From Nocardioides scoriae (GTDB lineage: Bacteria; Actinomycetota; Actinomycetes; Propionibacteriales; Nocardioidaceae): a stretch of DNA of 64,000 nt. Where the stretch lies: the NCBI RefSeq assembly GCF_900104965.1, contig NZ_LT629757.1, positions 186,001-250,000 of the forward strand, given 5' to 3'. Positions 33,890 to 42,733 of the stretch are shown piece after piece (within the stretch, counting starts at the first letter, position 1; each line of letters starts with the position of its first letter). A model generated the notes under the pieces. The model saw only the letters and a program-made list of their open reading frames with translations, ran no database searches and was not told the DNA's origin. The position numbers and the translations under genes are program-made.

Positions 33890-34387
33890 TCAGGCGGTGG
33901 CCAGACCCAGGTCCTTGCGGAGCTTGGCGACGTGGCCGGTGGCCTTGACGTTGTACTGCGCGACCTCGACGCGGCCCTCCTCGTCGACCACGACGGTGGA
34001 GCGGATGACGCCCTGGACGACCTTGCCGTAGAGCTTCTTCTCGCCGAACGCGCCGTACGCCGACATCACCGCGCGGTCCTCGTCGGAGGCCAGCGTGATG
34101 GTGAGGCCGTCGCGCTCGCGGAACTTCGCCAGCTTGGCGGGCTTGTCCGGCGAGATGCCGACGACCTCGTAGCCCGCGCCGCGCAGGGAGTCGAGCGAGT
34201 CGGTGAAGTCGCAGGCCTGCGTGGAGCAGCCCGGGGTCATCGCCGCCGGGTAGAAGTAGACGATCACCTTGCGGCCGCGCAGCGAGGAGAGGCTGACCTG
34301 GTCGCCGGTGTCGGTCGGCAGCGTGAAGTCGGGGGCCTCGTCCCCGGGGGAGAGGCGGGCGGCGGGGGTGGGGGTCGGCTCGCTCAT
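33890..34387 (-). CDS. bcp: Thioredoxin-dependent peroxiredoxin (BCP type)
   Basis: A protein of 165 residues that reduces peroxides. The peroxidatic Cys is in TPGCSTQACDF, with a second Cys five residues later as resolving partner (atypical 2-Cys mechanism). YFYPAAMTPGCS and SDEDRAVMSAYGAFGEK are family segments. ATG at 34387, divergent from cbiM; the Nur-like box lies between them. Confidence 0.93.
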   Translation of the reverse strand: MSEPTPTPAARLSPGDEAPDFTLPTDTGDQVSLSSLRGRKVIVYFYPAAMTPGCSTQACDFTDSLDSLRGAGYEVVGISPDKPAKLAKFRERDGLTITLASDEDRAVMSAYGAFGEKKLYGKVVQGVIRSTVVVDEEGRVEVAQYNVKATGHVAKLRKDLGLATA

Positions 34388-34420
34388 CGGGGGGTCCTGT
34401 CCTGTCCGGTCGGAGAGTTG

Positions 34421-34437
34421 TTGCGAACGTTTTGCAA
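34421..34437. promoter_or_regulatory. Nur-box-like sequence upstream of cbiM
   Basis: TTGCGA-ACGTT-TTGCAA matches the Streptomyces Nur consensus tTGCaa-N5-ttGCAA at 11 of 12 arm positions. Nur is the nickel-responsive Fur-family repressor. The site is 18 bases before the cbiM start and 33 bases before the divergent bcp start, so it would repress the transporter when nickel is plentiful, and might touch bcp. No Nur gene is in the window. Confidence 0.7.
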
Positions 34438-34455
34438 TAACGTAGTGTGCGTCGC

Positions 34456-35175
34456 ATGCACGTTCCCGACGGGTTCCTCGACGCACCGACGTCCATCGCC
34501 ACCGGGGTGGTCGCAGCGGGTGGGCTCGCCCTGGCGCTGCGCGGTGCCCGGCGGGAGCTCGACGACCGTACCGCCCCCATGGCCGGCCTCGTCGCCACCT
34601 TCGTCTTCGCCGGCCAGATGATGAACTTCCCCGTCGCGGCGGGCACCAGCGGCCACCTGCTGGGCGGGGCGCTCGCCGCCGTGCTCGTCGGCCCGTGGAC
34701 CGCGACCCTGTGCCTGTCGACCGTGCTCATCGTCCAGGCGCTGTTCATGGCCGACGGAGGCATCACGGCCATCGGCACCAACATCGACCTGATGGCGATC
34801 GTGGGTGTCTGGGTGGGCTGGGGGGCCTTCGTGCTCGCCCGACGGGTGCTGCCCCGGCGGCTCGGCTCCGTCGCGCCGGCGGCCGCCTTCGGTGCCCTGG
34901 TCAGCGTGCCGTGCGCCGCCCTGGTGTTCGCGCTGCTCTTCGAGGTCGGCGGCACCGCACCCATCGCCTTCGAGCGGGTGCTGACCGCGATGCTCGCCTG
35001 GCACGTCGTCATCGGCGTCGGCGAGGCCGTCATCACCGCGCTGGTCGTGGGGGCCGTGGTCGCGGTCCGGCCCGACCTGGTCCACGGCGCCCGGCGCGTC
35101 CTCGGCGAGCGCGCCCTCGAGATCCGCGAGCCCGTCGTCCCCCAGCAGACGATCCGCCGGCAGGAGACCGCATGA
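34456..35175 (+). CDS. cbiM: Nickel/cobalt ECF transporter S component CbiM (NikM type)
   Basis: A protein of 239 residues with about seven helices. The start MHVPDGFLDAPTS is diagnostic: in CbiM/NikM the N-terminal Met1-His2 bind the metal, so the ATG at 34456 must be the start, not the in-frame GTG at 34447. A second metal-site His is in GTSGHLLGG. It begins the cbiMNQO operon. The Nur-like box favours nickel over cobalt. Confidence 0.93.
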   Translation: MHVPDGFLDAPTSIATGVVAAGGLALALRGARRELDDRTAPMAGLVATFVFAGQMMNFPVAAGTSGHLLGGALAAVLVGPWTATLCLSTVLIVQALFMADGGITAIGTNIDLMAIVGVWVGWGAFVLARRVLPRRLGSVAPAAAFGALVSVPCAALVFALLFEVGGTAPIAFERVLTAMLAWHVVIGVGEAVITALVVGAVVAVRPDLVHGARRVLGERALEIREPVVPQQTIRRQETA

Positions 35176-35513
35176 GCCGCACCCGCTTCCTGCTCGCCTT
35201 CCTCGTGGTCAGCCTGCTGATCGCCGGGGTCGGCAGCTTCTACGCCAGCTCCCACCCCGACGGCCTCAACTTCGTCGCCGAGAAGACCGGCTTCATCGAC
35301 CGGGAGCAGGCCTCGCCGACCGCCGAGGGGCCGTTCGCGGGCTACCAGACCAAGGGCGTCGACGACGACCGCCTCAGCGGCGGCATCGCCGGGGTCGCGG
35401 GCGCCGGGATCACGCTGCTGCTCGCCGGAGGCCTGTTCTGGCTGCTCCGACGCCGCGACGAGCCCGCGGGGTCGACCGACGACGAGCGCCGCCCCACCCG
35501 CGCGGGGGCCTGA
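35172..35513 (+). CDS. cbiN: CbiN/PDGLE-domain small transporter subunit
   Basis: A protein of 113 residues with an N-terminal and a C-terminal helix around an outside loop that contains SSHPDGLNFVAEKTGF, the PDGLE signature. These proteins assist metal loading by CbiM/NikM. The start overlaps the cbiM stop as ATGA. Confidence 0.88.
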   Translation: MSRTRFLLAFLVVSLLIAGVGSFYASSHPDGLNFVAEKTGFIDREQASPTAEGPFAGYQTKGVDDDRLSGGIAGVAGAGITLLLAGGLFWLLRRRDEPAGSTDDERRPTRAGA

Positions 35514-35517
35514 CCCG

Positions 35518-36216
35518 GTGGGGGCCGGCCACGGCCACCGCCTGCACGTCCACGGCCACAGCGTCGTCCACCGCGCGCCGGCGCACGTGAAGCTGCTGGT
35601 GCTGCTCGGCTTCGTCCTCGTGGTGGTGGCCACCCCCCGCCAGTGGTTCCCGGTGTTCGGGGTCCACCTGGTGGTGCTGCTCGCCGTGGTCGCGCTCAGC
35701 CGGGTGCCGCCGCTGTTCCTGGCCAAGCGGATGCTGGTGGAGACGCCGTTCGTGCTGTTCGCGGTGCTGGTGCCGTTCATCGCCGAGGGGGAGCGGGTCG
35801 AGGTGCTCGGCCTCTCGCTCTCGGGGCCCGGCCTGCTGGCGGCCTGGGGGCTGCTGGTCAAGGGGTCGCTGGGCGTGCTCGCCTCGCTGACCCTGGCGGC
35901 CACCACCGAGCCGCAGGACGTCCTGGTGGGGCTGCGGCGGCTGCGGATGCCCGACCAGATCGTGCAGATCATGGGCTTCATGCTGCGCTACCTCGACGTG
36001 GTGACGGCCGAGCTCGGCCGGATGACCGTCGCGATGCGCTCGCGCGGCCTCGACCCGCGCTCGCCGCGCCACTGGCCGCTGCTGGGGCGCACGCTCGGCG
36101 CGCTGTTCATCCGCTCCTACGAGCGCGGCGAGCGGGTGCACCTCGCCATGCTCGCCCGGGGGTACGACGGCCGCATGCCCGACCTCGACGACCACCGGCG
36201 GGAGGCCCACGCGTGA
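35518..36216 (+). CDS. cbiQ: ECF transporter transmembrane component CbiQ
   Basis: A protein of 232 residues with five to six helices and the coupling segments RRLRMPDQIVQIMGFMLRY and MAMRSRG-like VAMRSRGLDPR. It links the S component to the ATPase. The N-terminal 25 residues hold seven His (GHGHRLHVHGHSVVH...), an unusual metal-binding tail that might buffer or sense nickel inside the cell. GTG start at 35518, four bases after cbiN. Confidence 0.9.
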   Translation: MGAGHGHRLHVHGHSVVHRAPAHVKLLVLLGFVLVVVATPRQWFPVFGVHLVVLLAVVALSRVPPLFLAKRMLVETPFVLFAVLVPFIAEGERVEVLGLSLSGPGLLAAWGLLVKGSLGVLASLTLAATTEPQDVLVGLRRLRMPDQIVQIMGFMLRYLDVVTAELGRMTVAMRSRGLDPRSPRHWPLLGRTLGALFIRSYERGERVHLAMLARGYDGRMPDLDDHRREAHA

Positions 36217-36986
36217 GCGTCCCGGTCCTCGACGTGCGCGGTCTCGCCCACGCCTATCCCGACGGCCACCAGGCCCTGTTCGGCGTCGACCTGCACGTCC
36301 ACCGCGGCGAGCGGGTCGCCCTGCTGGGCCCCAACGGGGCTGGCAAGACCACGCTGGTGCTCCACCTCAACGGCATCCTCACCGCCGGCGCGGGCTCGGT
36401 GCACGTGTCGGGGATGCCGGTCGAGAAGGCCCACCTGCAGGAGGTCCGCCGTCGGGTCGGCATCGTGTTCCAGGACCCGGACGACCAGCTGTTCATGCCC
36501 ACGGTCCGCCAGGACGTCGCCTTCGGACCGGCCAACCTGGGCGTGCGCGGCAGCGAGCTCCAGGACCGCGTCGAGGCCGCCCTGGCGCAGGTCGGCATGG
36601 CCGAGCACGCCGACCGGCCGCCCCACCACCTCTCCTTCGGCCAGCGCCGTCGGGTGGCGGTCGCGACCGTGCTGGTGATGCAGCCCGAGATCCTGGTGCT
36701 GGACGAGCCGTCGTCCAACCTCGACCCGGCCTCGCGCCGCGAGCTGGCCGACCTGCTCCGGGCGCTGGACGTCACGATCCTCATGGTCACGCACGACCTG
36801 CCCTACGCCCTGGAGCTGTGCCCGCGGTCGGTCGTGCTGCACGACGGCCAGGTGGTGGCCGACGGGGCGACGTACGACCTGATGACGGACGCGGAGCTGA
36901 TGCGCCGCCACCGGCTGGAGCTGCCGTTCGGCTTCGACCCGGCCAGCCTGCCGCGCCCCGGGGCCGTTGGTAACCTTCCTGCCTGA
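36213..36986 (+). CDS. cbiO: ECF transporter ATPase CbiO
   Basis: A protein of 257 residues: Walker A GPNGAGKTT, signature LSFGQRRRVAVATVL, Walker B ILVLDEPSSNLDP and switch VTHDLPYA. It powers uptake through CbiQ/CbiM. GTG start in a GTGA overlap with cbiQ. No nickel enzyme (urease, NiSOD, hydrogenase) is seen in the window, so the use of the metal lies elsewhere. Confidence 0.93.
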   Translation: MSVPVLDVRGLAHAYPDGHQALFGVDLHVHRGERVALLGPNGAGKTTLVLHLNGILTAGAGSVHVSGMPVEKAHLQEVRRRVGIVFQDPDDQLFMPTVRQDVAFGPANLGVRGSELQDRVEAALAQVGMAEHADRPPHHLSFGQRRRVAVATVLVMQPEILVLDEPSSNLDPASRRELADLLRALDVTILMVTHDLPYALELCPRSVVLHDGQVVADGATYDLMTDAELMRRHRLELPFGFDPASLPRPGAVGNLPA

Positions 36987-37046
36987 CCGCCCGCCGGGAC
37001 CTCCCGGCCGGGCACGCGACGTGTGATCCGACAGGAGCCAGCCACT

Positions 37047-37295
37047 GTGAACGACCAGGTGTCGTCCCTCGAGCGCGAGATCGAGCAGACTCGCGACCGC
37101 CTCGCCGCGACCATCGACCAGCTCGTCTACCGGGCCAGCCCCAAGACGATCGTCAAGCGCGAGGTCGCCTCGGTGAAGGCCTACTTCGTGGACCCGAGCG
37201 GTGCGCCCCGCCAGGACAACATCATCAAGGTCGTCGGCGGGGTGGCCGGCGTCGTCGCGCTCTTCGTCCTCGTCCGTCGCGTGGTCCGCGACTGA
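37047..37295 (+). CDS. DUF3618 domain protein
   Basis: A protein of 82 residues. Residues 5-30 form the DUF3618 pattern (SLEREIEQTRDRLAATIDQLVYRASP); the last 20 (GGVAGVVALFVLVRRVVRD) are one membrane helix. DUF3618 proteins are small membrane-anchored helical proteins of unknown role, common in actinobacteria. GTG at 37047 has AGGAG 10 bases upstream; an upstream GTG at 37023 has none. Confidence 0.85.
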   Translation: MNDQVSSLEREIEQTRDRLAATIDQLVYRASPKTIVKREVASVKAYFVDPSGAPRQDNIIKVVGGVAGVVALFVLVRRVVRD

Positions 37296-37320
37296 GCTCG
37301 CGCACCGGCAGCGACGCCGC

Positions 37321-39435
37321 CTAGCGCGTCGGCTCGGCCCCGGCCGGGAGCGCGAGCGGGGCCCCCGCGGCGCCGCCGTCGAGGTCGGGCACGACCTTTG
37401 GCACGACCGCGCGCAGCGGCAGCCGGAAGGTGAAGGTGGTGCCCTCCGACGGCGCGGAGTCGACCTCGATGCTGCCGCCGTGCGCCTGCGCGATCGAGCG
37501 CACGATCGCCAGGCCGAGCCCGGTGCCCTGGATCGCCCCCGCGGTGGCGGTCGAGGAGCGGAAGAAGCGGGTGAACAGCTGGTCCTGCTCCTCCAGCGGG
37601 ATCCCCACCCCGCTGTCGCTGACCACGACCACCGCGTGGGTCTCGTCGACCTCGAGCAGCAGGTCGACGCAGCCGCCCTCCGGGGTGAACTTGATGGCGT
37701 TGCTGAGCAGGTTGAGGACCAGCCGCTCGACGTGGCCCGGGTCGGCCATGAGCACGACCGGGTGGTCGGGCGTGCGCACCTGGAGCGCGATGCGGCGCTT
37801 GCGGGCGGCGTGCGCGACCTCCTCGCCAGCGGTCCGCACGGGGCGGCACAGGTCGGTCTCGACCAGGTCGAGGCGCAGCTCGCCGTCCTCGACGCGGGCC
37901 AGCGTCAGCAGGTCCTCGACGAGGCTGAGCAGTCGCTCGCCGTTGCGGTCGATCCGGTCCACGAGGTCGCGCTGCATCTGCGTCAGGTTGTCGGCGAGGT
38001 CGTGGCCCAGGATCTCGGTGTAGCCCACGATGCTGGTCAGCGGGGTGCGCAGCTCGTGGCTGACCGAGCTGACGAACTCGTTCTTGGCCCGGTCGAGCTC
38101 GAGCATCCGGCGGTTGGTCTCGCGCTCCTTGTCCAGCGCCTGCAGCATCGCCTGCTCGGCCGCCCGCCGGTCGGTCACGTCGCGCACCACGCTGAGGAAG
38201 CCCACGCGGGCGCCGTCGACGCCCCGGACCGCGGTCACGCTCACCGACACGGTGGCCTGGCTGCCGTCACGGCGCAGGTAGGTCCAGTCACGGGTGTCCT
38301 GCTCGGCCCCGGCTGCCACCGGGGCGGTCACGGCGGCGTACCCGGGGGCGACGCCGAGCGCGCGCGCCCGCTCGTGGATCTCGCGGTCGTCGTGGAAGCG
38401 GACCGGGTCGCTGCTGCCGACCAGGTCGTCGGCCCGGTAGCCCAGCAGCTGCTCGGCACCGGGGCTGAACCAGGTGATGACGCCGTCGAGGTCGGTGGCG
38501 ATGAAGGCCGTGCCGCTCGCCGAGTCGAGCAGCTGGCCCAGCTGCAGCTCCGCCTCGCGGTTGTGGCGCAGCGAGGCCCGCAGCTCGCACACCGCCACCA
38601 TGAAGGCGACCGCGGTGACGGCGGCGACCGCCACGAAGGTCTGCACGGTCGCGCCCATGTCGAGCAGCCCGGCGTCGGGGGCGACCGGGACGAAGGGGCC
38701 GTGGCCGGAGGCGCTGAGGATCGCCAGGCCCAGCGCCACGGCGTACATCTCGACCTTGGCCCAGGCCGGTGGGAAGCGTGCAGCCGACCAGATCAGCAGC
38801 GGCAGCAGCAGGAAGGCCAGGGGCTGGTCGGGCCGGGCGGTCAGGCACATGGTGGCGCCGGCCGCCAGCAGCACGACGTGGGCGCCGACCTCGGTGGGGC
38901 TGAGCCGCACCCGGTGGCGCGGCTGCTCCATGAACAGCGGCAGCACGGTGGTCTGGGCGGCGACGTGGCACACGAACAGCCACACCAGGGGGTTCCACGG
39001 CGCGTTGCCCGAGGGGCCCACCAGGGCCAGGGTGACCACGACGGCCGAGGCGGCGCAGCCGAGCCCGATGCCCACCAGCCAGCGGCGGTACGCCGTCCAC
39101 GACGCCAGCGCCGCGCGTCCCGGCTCGAAGCGGGTCACCCAGCGGACCACGACCAGGGACTCGACGACGTTGCCGACCGCCAGCCCCAGGCTGAGCACCA
39201 CGCCCTGACCGGTGACCAGTCCGACCACGAGGAACCCGACGCCGAGGGCGATCGCGGTGCGCCGCACGTGCTCGCGGGGGAGCTTCATCAGCAGCACGGT
39301 CGCGACGGCCGTGGCCAGCCACCAGCGCGAGACCAGGTCGGGCACGGGACTGCGGTCGAGGGAGACGTACGCCGTCGCGAGCGCGATCGAGCCCAGGCTC
39401 ACGGAGCCGAGGGCACGGGCCAGCACGGTCGGCAC
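37321..39435 (-). CDS. MASE-like membrane PAS sensor histidine kinase
   Basis: A protein of 704 residues. Residues 1 to about 290 are a multi-helix membrane sensor resembling MASE1; about 305-425 a PAS domain (IATDLDGVITWFSPGAEQLLGY) with the PAC end; then a kinase core with HisKA box SHELRTPLTS (His460), N box LLSNAIKFT, and VSDSGVGIP and GTGLGLAIV boxes. It is closely similar in the kinase part to the PAS kinase at 49.65 kb (LFTRFFRSST is shared), so the two are paralogues. The GTG at 39435 has AAGGAA 7 bases upstream. No response regulator is adjacent. Confidence 0.9.
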   Translation of the reverse strand: MPTVLARALGSVSLGSIALATAYVSLDRSPVPDLVSRWWLATAVATVLLMKLPREHVRRTAIALGVGFLVVGLVTGQGVVLSLGLAVGNVVESLVVVRWVTRFEPGRAALASWTAYRRWLVGIGLGCAASAVVVTLALVGPSGNAPWNPLVWLFVCHVAAQTTVLPLFMEQPRHRVRLSPTEVGAHVVLLAAGATMCLTARPDQPLAFLLLPLLIWSAARFPPAWAKVEMYAVALGLAILSASGHGPFVPVAPDAGLLDMGATVQTFVAVAAVTAVAFMVAVCELRASLRHNREAELQLGQLLDSASGTAFIATDLDGVITWFSPGAEQLLGYRADDLVGSSDPVRFHDDREIHERARALGVAPGYAAVTAPVAAGAEQDTRDWTYLRRDGSQATVSVSVTAVRGVDGARVGFLSVVRDVTDRRAAEQAMLQALDKERETNRRMLELDRAKNEFVSSVSHELRTPLTSIVGYTEILGHDLADNLTQMQRDLVDRIDRNGERLLSLVEDLLTLARVEDGELRLDLVETDLCRPVRTAGEEVAHAARKRRIALQVRTPDHPVVLMADPGHVERLVLNLLSNAIKFTPEGGCVDLLLEVDETHAVVVVSDSGVGIPLEEQDQLFTRFFRSSTATAGAIQGTGLGLAIVRSIAQAHGGSIEVDSAPSEGTTFTFRLPLRAVVPKVVPDLDGGAAGAPLALPAGAEPTR

Positions 39436-39557
39436 GCTTCGTTCCTTCGCGGCGGTCGGGCGAGATCGCCTCCGAAGGTAGGTCACCCCACGGGATCAGA
39501 CCGACGAAACCCCCGAACCGGTCGCAAACTGACGGGTGTCCGTCGCCCCGGGTGGGG

Positions 39558-40130
39558 TCAGGCGCGCTCGCGCGTCCCGAAGTCGGGGTCGTGCGGGTCC
39601 GTGGGACGGGTGGCCGGAGCCTGCGGGTCCTCGGTCAGCGGCGAGCCGGCCGGCTCCTGCTCGTGGCCCTGCACCGGGTCGCGGCCCTGGACGTGGCCCT
39701 GGACGTGGCCCTGGTCGTGGTGACCCGTGGTGGCGCTGGTGCTGCCGGACCCGGCGGCCGCGGCGGCGTCGAGGTCGGGGCGGTAGTCGTCGGAGCGGTG
39801 GTCCACGTCGGGGTCCAGCCGGTCGGCCTCGCGGACGCGGTCCTCCTGGGCGGCCCGGGCCTGCTCGGCGGCCAGGCGCTGCTCGCGGGCCTCGTCCTCG
39901 AGGCGGGCGGCGCGGGCCTTGGCGGCCTCCGCCTCCGACTCGACCTCGTGGGCGCGGCGTTCCTGGGCCTCGTGGTCGGCGGCGACGGCGGCGGCGTCCT
40001 GCCGCAGCTCGCCGGCACGCTCCCGCTGGGCCTCGCGCTTCTTGGTCCGCGTGGAGCGCAGCACGAGCGCGGCCAGCAGCAGCACGGCGACCACGACGAC
40101 GACGAGGACGATGACGGAGCTGAGGTTCAT
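39558..40130 (-). CDS. Membrane-anchored coiled-coil protein
   Basis: A protein of 190 residues. Residues 4-25 are one hydrophobic helix at the very start; from 28 to about 105 is a charged Ala/Glu/Arg coiled coil; the tail is disordered and Gly/His/Gln/Pro-rich, with HVQGHVQG repeats. No family recognised. The topology suggests a type of cytoplasmic coiled coil fixed to the membrane. ATG at 40130. Low complexity makes remote similarity unreliable. Confidence 0.65.
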   Translation of the reverse strand: MNLSSVIVLVVVVVAVLLLAALVLRSTRTKKREAQRERAGELRQDAAAVAADHEAQERRAHEVESEAEAAKARAARLEDEAREQRLAAEQARAAQEDRVREADRLDPDVDHRSDDYRPDLDAAAAAGSGSTSATTGHHDQGHVQGHVQGRDPVQGHEQEPAGSPLTEDPQAPATRPTDPHDPDFGTRERA

Positions 40131-40214
40131 GGGCGGTGCCTCCCGGTCAGGGGCCGCGGCGGTGCGGACGTCCCTGCGCGGCTGGTACCCGGCCGGGCAC
40201 CGGGCAAACTGCGG

Positions 40215-40439
40215 CTAGAAGGTGTGGGTGGCGTGGGGGCGCAGCGACATCACCAGGGCGACGACCCATCCGACGATCGTCCAGCCGAGCAGGAAGTTGA
40301 CCCAGCCGATGGTGGTCGCGTTGGTCTTGCCGCGGGTGACGGCGAGCGCCCAGGGCAGGAAGTAGCCACCGGAGACGACCGCGAGCACCCAGGCGACGAC
40401 CAGCACGACGGGCCGGTGGCGGGTGAGGGTGGTGGACAT
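40215..40439 (-). CDS. Superinfection-immunity-like small membrane protein
   Basis: A protein of 74 residues with two membrane helices and the pattern YFLPWALAVTRGKTNATTIGWVNFLLGWTIVGWVVAL, which matches the family named after phage T4 Imm. The name reflects distant similarity; chromosomal members are widespread and need not act on phages. ATG at 40439 chosen; an ATG at 40469 would add ten residues and has no ribosome site either. Confidence 0.8.
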   Translation of the reverse strand: MSTTLTRHRPVVLVVAWVLAVVSGGYFLPWALAVTRGKTNATTIGWVNFLLGWTIVGWVVALVMSLRPHATHTF

Positions 40440-40521
40440 GGGCAGACGACCGGGACCAGGCAGGCTCATGCCCCGACCGTAGGGGGTCGCGCAAGCCGGC
40501 CCGACCTGACCTCGAGCCGGC

Positions 40522-41121
40522 TCAGTGCAGCGCGGCGTCGGCCTCGGTCTCGGTCCACGAGCGGAAGCGCGCGGTCCAGCCGGGCCGGCTGGGTGCGCAG
40601 GTGAACGGCCCGGCCGCGACCTCGACGCCCTCCGGCGCGGGGCAGACCCGGACCAGCGCGAACGGCTCGTCGTCGACGCGGGCCCGCACGGTCAGCGACT
40701 CCGCGGCGCGGCTCACCCGCACGGTCGCGGTGCGCCCCCTCCAGCCCGGCACCGGCGCCACCGACCAGTCCGACCGGCCGAGGGTGACCACGGCGCCGAG
40801 CTGGACGACCCCGTCGGCCTGCTCGAGCCCGGCCTTGACCCAGGCGTCGACGGTGCCGGGCGGGCCGAGCCGCACGAACACGCCCGCCTGGTCGAACTGC
40901 TCGGCCATGTCGACGTGGACCGCGACCTCGACCGCGCGACCCACGGCCAGCGGTGCCAGCAGGGCGTGCTCGCTCTCGTGCACGAAGCCGTACGACGTGT
41001 GGCGCCACGCGTCGCTGCCCTCGCGGGCGGTGACGACCAGGTCGGCACCCTCCTCCACCGCCTGCTCGGGCGGGTGGGTCCAGCGGCCGGAGCTCCAGGG
41101 GATCGTCGATCGCGTGGTCAT
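40522..41121 (-). CDS. DUF1349 (concanavalin-like) protein
   Basis: A protein of 199 residues with a lectin-like beta fold: it opens IPWSSGRWTHPP, then YGFVHESEHALLAPL, QFDQAGVFVRLGPPGTVDAWVKAGLE and VTLGRSDWSVAPVP, the usual DUF1349 run. Members bind or modify glycans in some organisms; no catalytic site is evident and there is no signal peptide. It is divergent from the DUF4397 gene. Confidence 0.8.
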   Translation of the reverse strand: MTTRSTIPWSSGRWTHPPEQAVEEGADLVVTAREGSDAWRHTSYGFVHESEHALLAPLAVGRAVEVAVHVDMAEQFDQAGVFVRLGPPGTVDAWVKAGLEQADGVVQLGAVVTLGRSDWSVAPVPGWRGRTATVRVSRAAESLTVRARVDDEPFALVRVCPAPEGVEVAAGPFTCAPSRPGWTARFRSWTETEADAALH

Positions 41122-41249
41122 GGGCCCAGCCTCGCAGGACAGTTGTGGATCAACCTCCCAAGGCGGACCCGTGGGGCTTGACCGGTGTCGAAATGTGGGG
41201 TCATGTGGCTCGAGGTGCGGCCCGGGCCACGCACCGAGGGGAGCCCAGG

Positions 41250-42065
41250 ATGAGGACGCTCGGCACGACGCTGGGGTCGGTGGTCGCGGGCGCGCTCGCG
41301 CTGGCCCCGCTGACGGCCGCGCCCTCGGCTCACGCCGCCAGCACCGCGGTCGATCCCGCCACCGGCCAGGTCACCGTCGTGCAGGCCGTGCCCGGGGCCG
41401 AGGTCGACCTGGCCGTCGACGGCCGCGACCGGGGCAGCGCGCTCGGGGTGGGCTCGAAGACGGGCCCGCTGGAGCTGCCGGCCGGCACCCACCGGTTGCG
41501 CTTCGGAGGCGCGGAGGGCGACCGAGCGGTCACCACCCGGGTGACGGTCCGGCCGGGCTCGAGCACCGACGTGGTGCTCCACCTGCCCGCCTCGCCGGGC
41601 GCTCCGCCGGTCGTGAGCACCTACCGGGTGCCGAGCACGCCGCTGGGCCCGGGCAAGGCGCGGGTGCTGCTGGCCCACACCGCCACCGTCGTGCCCGCCG
41701 ACGTCGTCCTCGACGGCACGACGGTCTTCACCAACATCGCCAACGGGGAGTACGCCGAGGCGGACGTGCCGGCCGGCACCCACCGGGCCTCGCTCGTCGC
41801 GACGGGCACCACCGAGGACCCGATCCTCGGGCCGCTGTCGGTCGACCTCGCCGCGGGCACGGCCACGATGGTCTACGCCGTCGGCAACCCCCGGCGCGGC
41901 TCGATGCAGGCCATCACCCACGTTGTGGGCCTGCGCGCGGACGGATCCGTGGTGCCCCGCACCATCGACACCGGGTCGGCCGGGTTGGTGCGCGGTGCGG
42001 TGGTGCCCTTCACCGTGTCGTCGCTGCAGCCCCGCGGCCGGTCCCTGCCCGCGAGCCGGCCGTGA
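41250..42065 (+). CDS. Secreted DUF4397 domain protein
   Basis: A protein of 271 residues with a signal peptide (cleavage near AHA/ASTA at about residue 29). Two beta-rich DUF4397 repeats follow: about 40-120 (VTVVQAVPGAEVDLAVDG) and 130-225 (ARVLLAHTATVVPADVVLDG, then PAGTHRASLV). It likely sits in or on the cell wall. The next gene, a sortase, overlaps it as GTGA. It lacks an obvious C-terminal sorting helix, unlike the DUF4397 protein at the right end. ATG at 41250 with GAGGGGAG upstream. Confidence 0.85.
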   Translation: MRTLGTTLGSVVAGALALAPLTAAPSAHAASTAVDPATGQVTVVQAVPGAEVDLAVDGRDRGSALGVGSKTGPLELPAGTHRLRFGGAEGDRAVTTRVTVRPGSSTDVVLHLPASPGAPPVVSTYRVPSTPLGPGKARVLLAHTATVVPADVVLDGTTVFTNIANGEYAEADVPAGTHRASLVATGTTEDPILGPLSVDLAAGTATMVYAVGNPRRGSMQAITHVVGLRADGSVVPRTIDTGSAGLVRGAVVPFTVSSLQPRGRSLPASRP

Positions 42066-42733
42066 GGTCCACGGTGTCCGGTGGCCGGCTGCGCAGGGCC
42101 GCGCCCGCGCTGCTGGTCGTCGGCCTGGGGGTCGCCGCGGGCTGCGGCACCACGCCGTCCGGCGACGCCGCCACCGCCTCGTCCGGGCCGACGGCCGACG
42201 GCACCGTGGCCCCGCGGGCGGTGGAGGCCACACCGGCGCGGCGCGCCGGGGCCCAGCGCCCCGAGGTCCCGCAGCAGCTGCTGCTGCCCGCCGGCGACGC
42301 CGTGCAGCTGGCGGCGGTGGACACCCGCTCCGACGGTCTCCTCGAGGTGCCGGACGACGTGCGCCGCGCGGGCTGGTGGCGCGGCGGGGCCCGGGTCGGC
42401 GACCCGTTCGGGGTGACCCTGCTCGCCGGTCACGTCGACTCGGCCACCCAGGGGCTCGGAGCGTTCGCCTCCCTCCTCGAGGTCGAGGCCGGTGACCACT
42501 TCGTGCTCTCCTCGGCCACGCTCCAGCAGACCTTCGTCGCGACCTCGCGCGAGCTGGTCGAGCAGGGACCGCTCACCGGTCGCACCGACCTGACCGACCC
42601 GGCCGGGGAGCGCCGCATCGTGCTCGTCACCTGCGCGCCGCCGTACGACGCGTCGCGCGGTGGCTACCAGCGCCTGGCCGTGGTGACGGCCACGTCGCTG
42701 GGCGCCCCCGTCCGGCGGGGAGGTGCGCGGTGA
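42062..42733 (+). CDS. Class F sortase, probably a lipoprotein
   Basis: A protein of 223 residues. A lipobox-like VAAGC at Cys28 suggests lipid anchoring. The catalytic His is in TLLAGHVDS and Cys in LVTCAPPY, with Arg in the final strand (YQRLAVV). Class F sortases are actinobacterial; their substrates are poorly known. It sits between a DUF4397 protein and an unknown membrane protein, all overlapping. GTG start at 42062. Confidence 0.85.
   Translation: MRSTVSGGRLRRAAPALLVVGLGVAAGCGTTPSGDAATASSGPTADGTVAPRAVEATPARRAGAQRPEVPQQLLLPAGDAVQLAAVDTRSDGLLEVPDDVRRAGWWRGGARVGDPFGVTLLAGHVDSATQGLGAFASLLEVEAGDHFVLSSATLQQTFVATSRELVEQGPLTGRTDLTDPAGERRIVLVTCAPPYDASRGGYQRLAVVTATSLGAPVRRGGAR

Noticed and set aside
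34440-34455. GTG at 34447 as the cbiM start
   Set aside because: It would add residues before Met-His, which must be N-terminal for metal binding in this family.
40215-40439. Active phage-exclusion gene
   Set aside because: Family similarity to T4 Imm is only by name; no prophage genes surround it.
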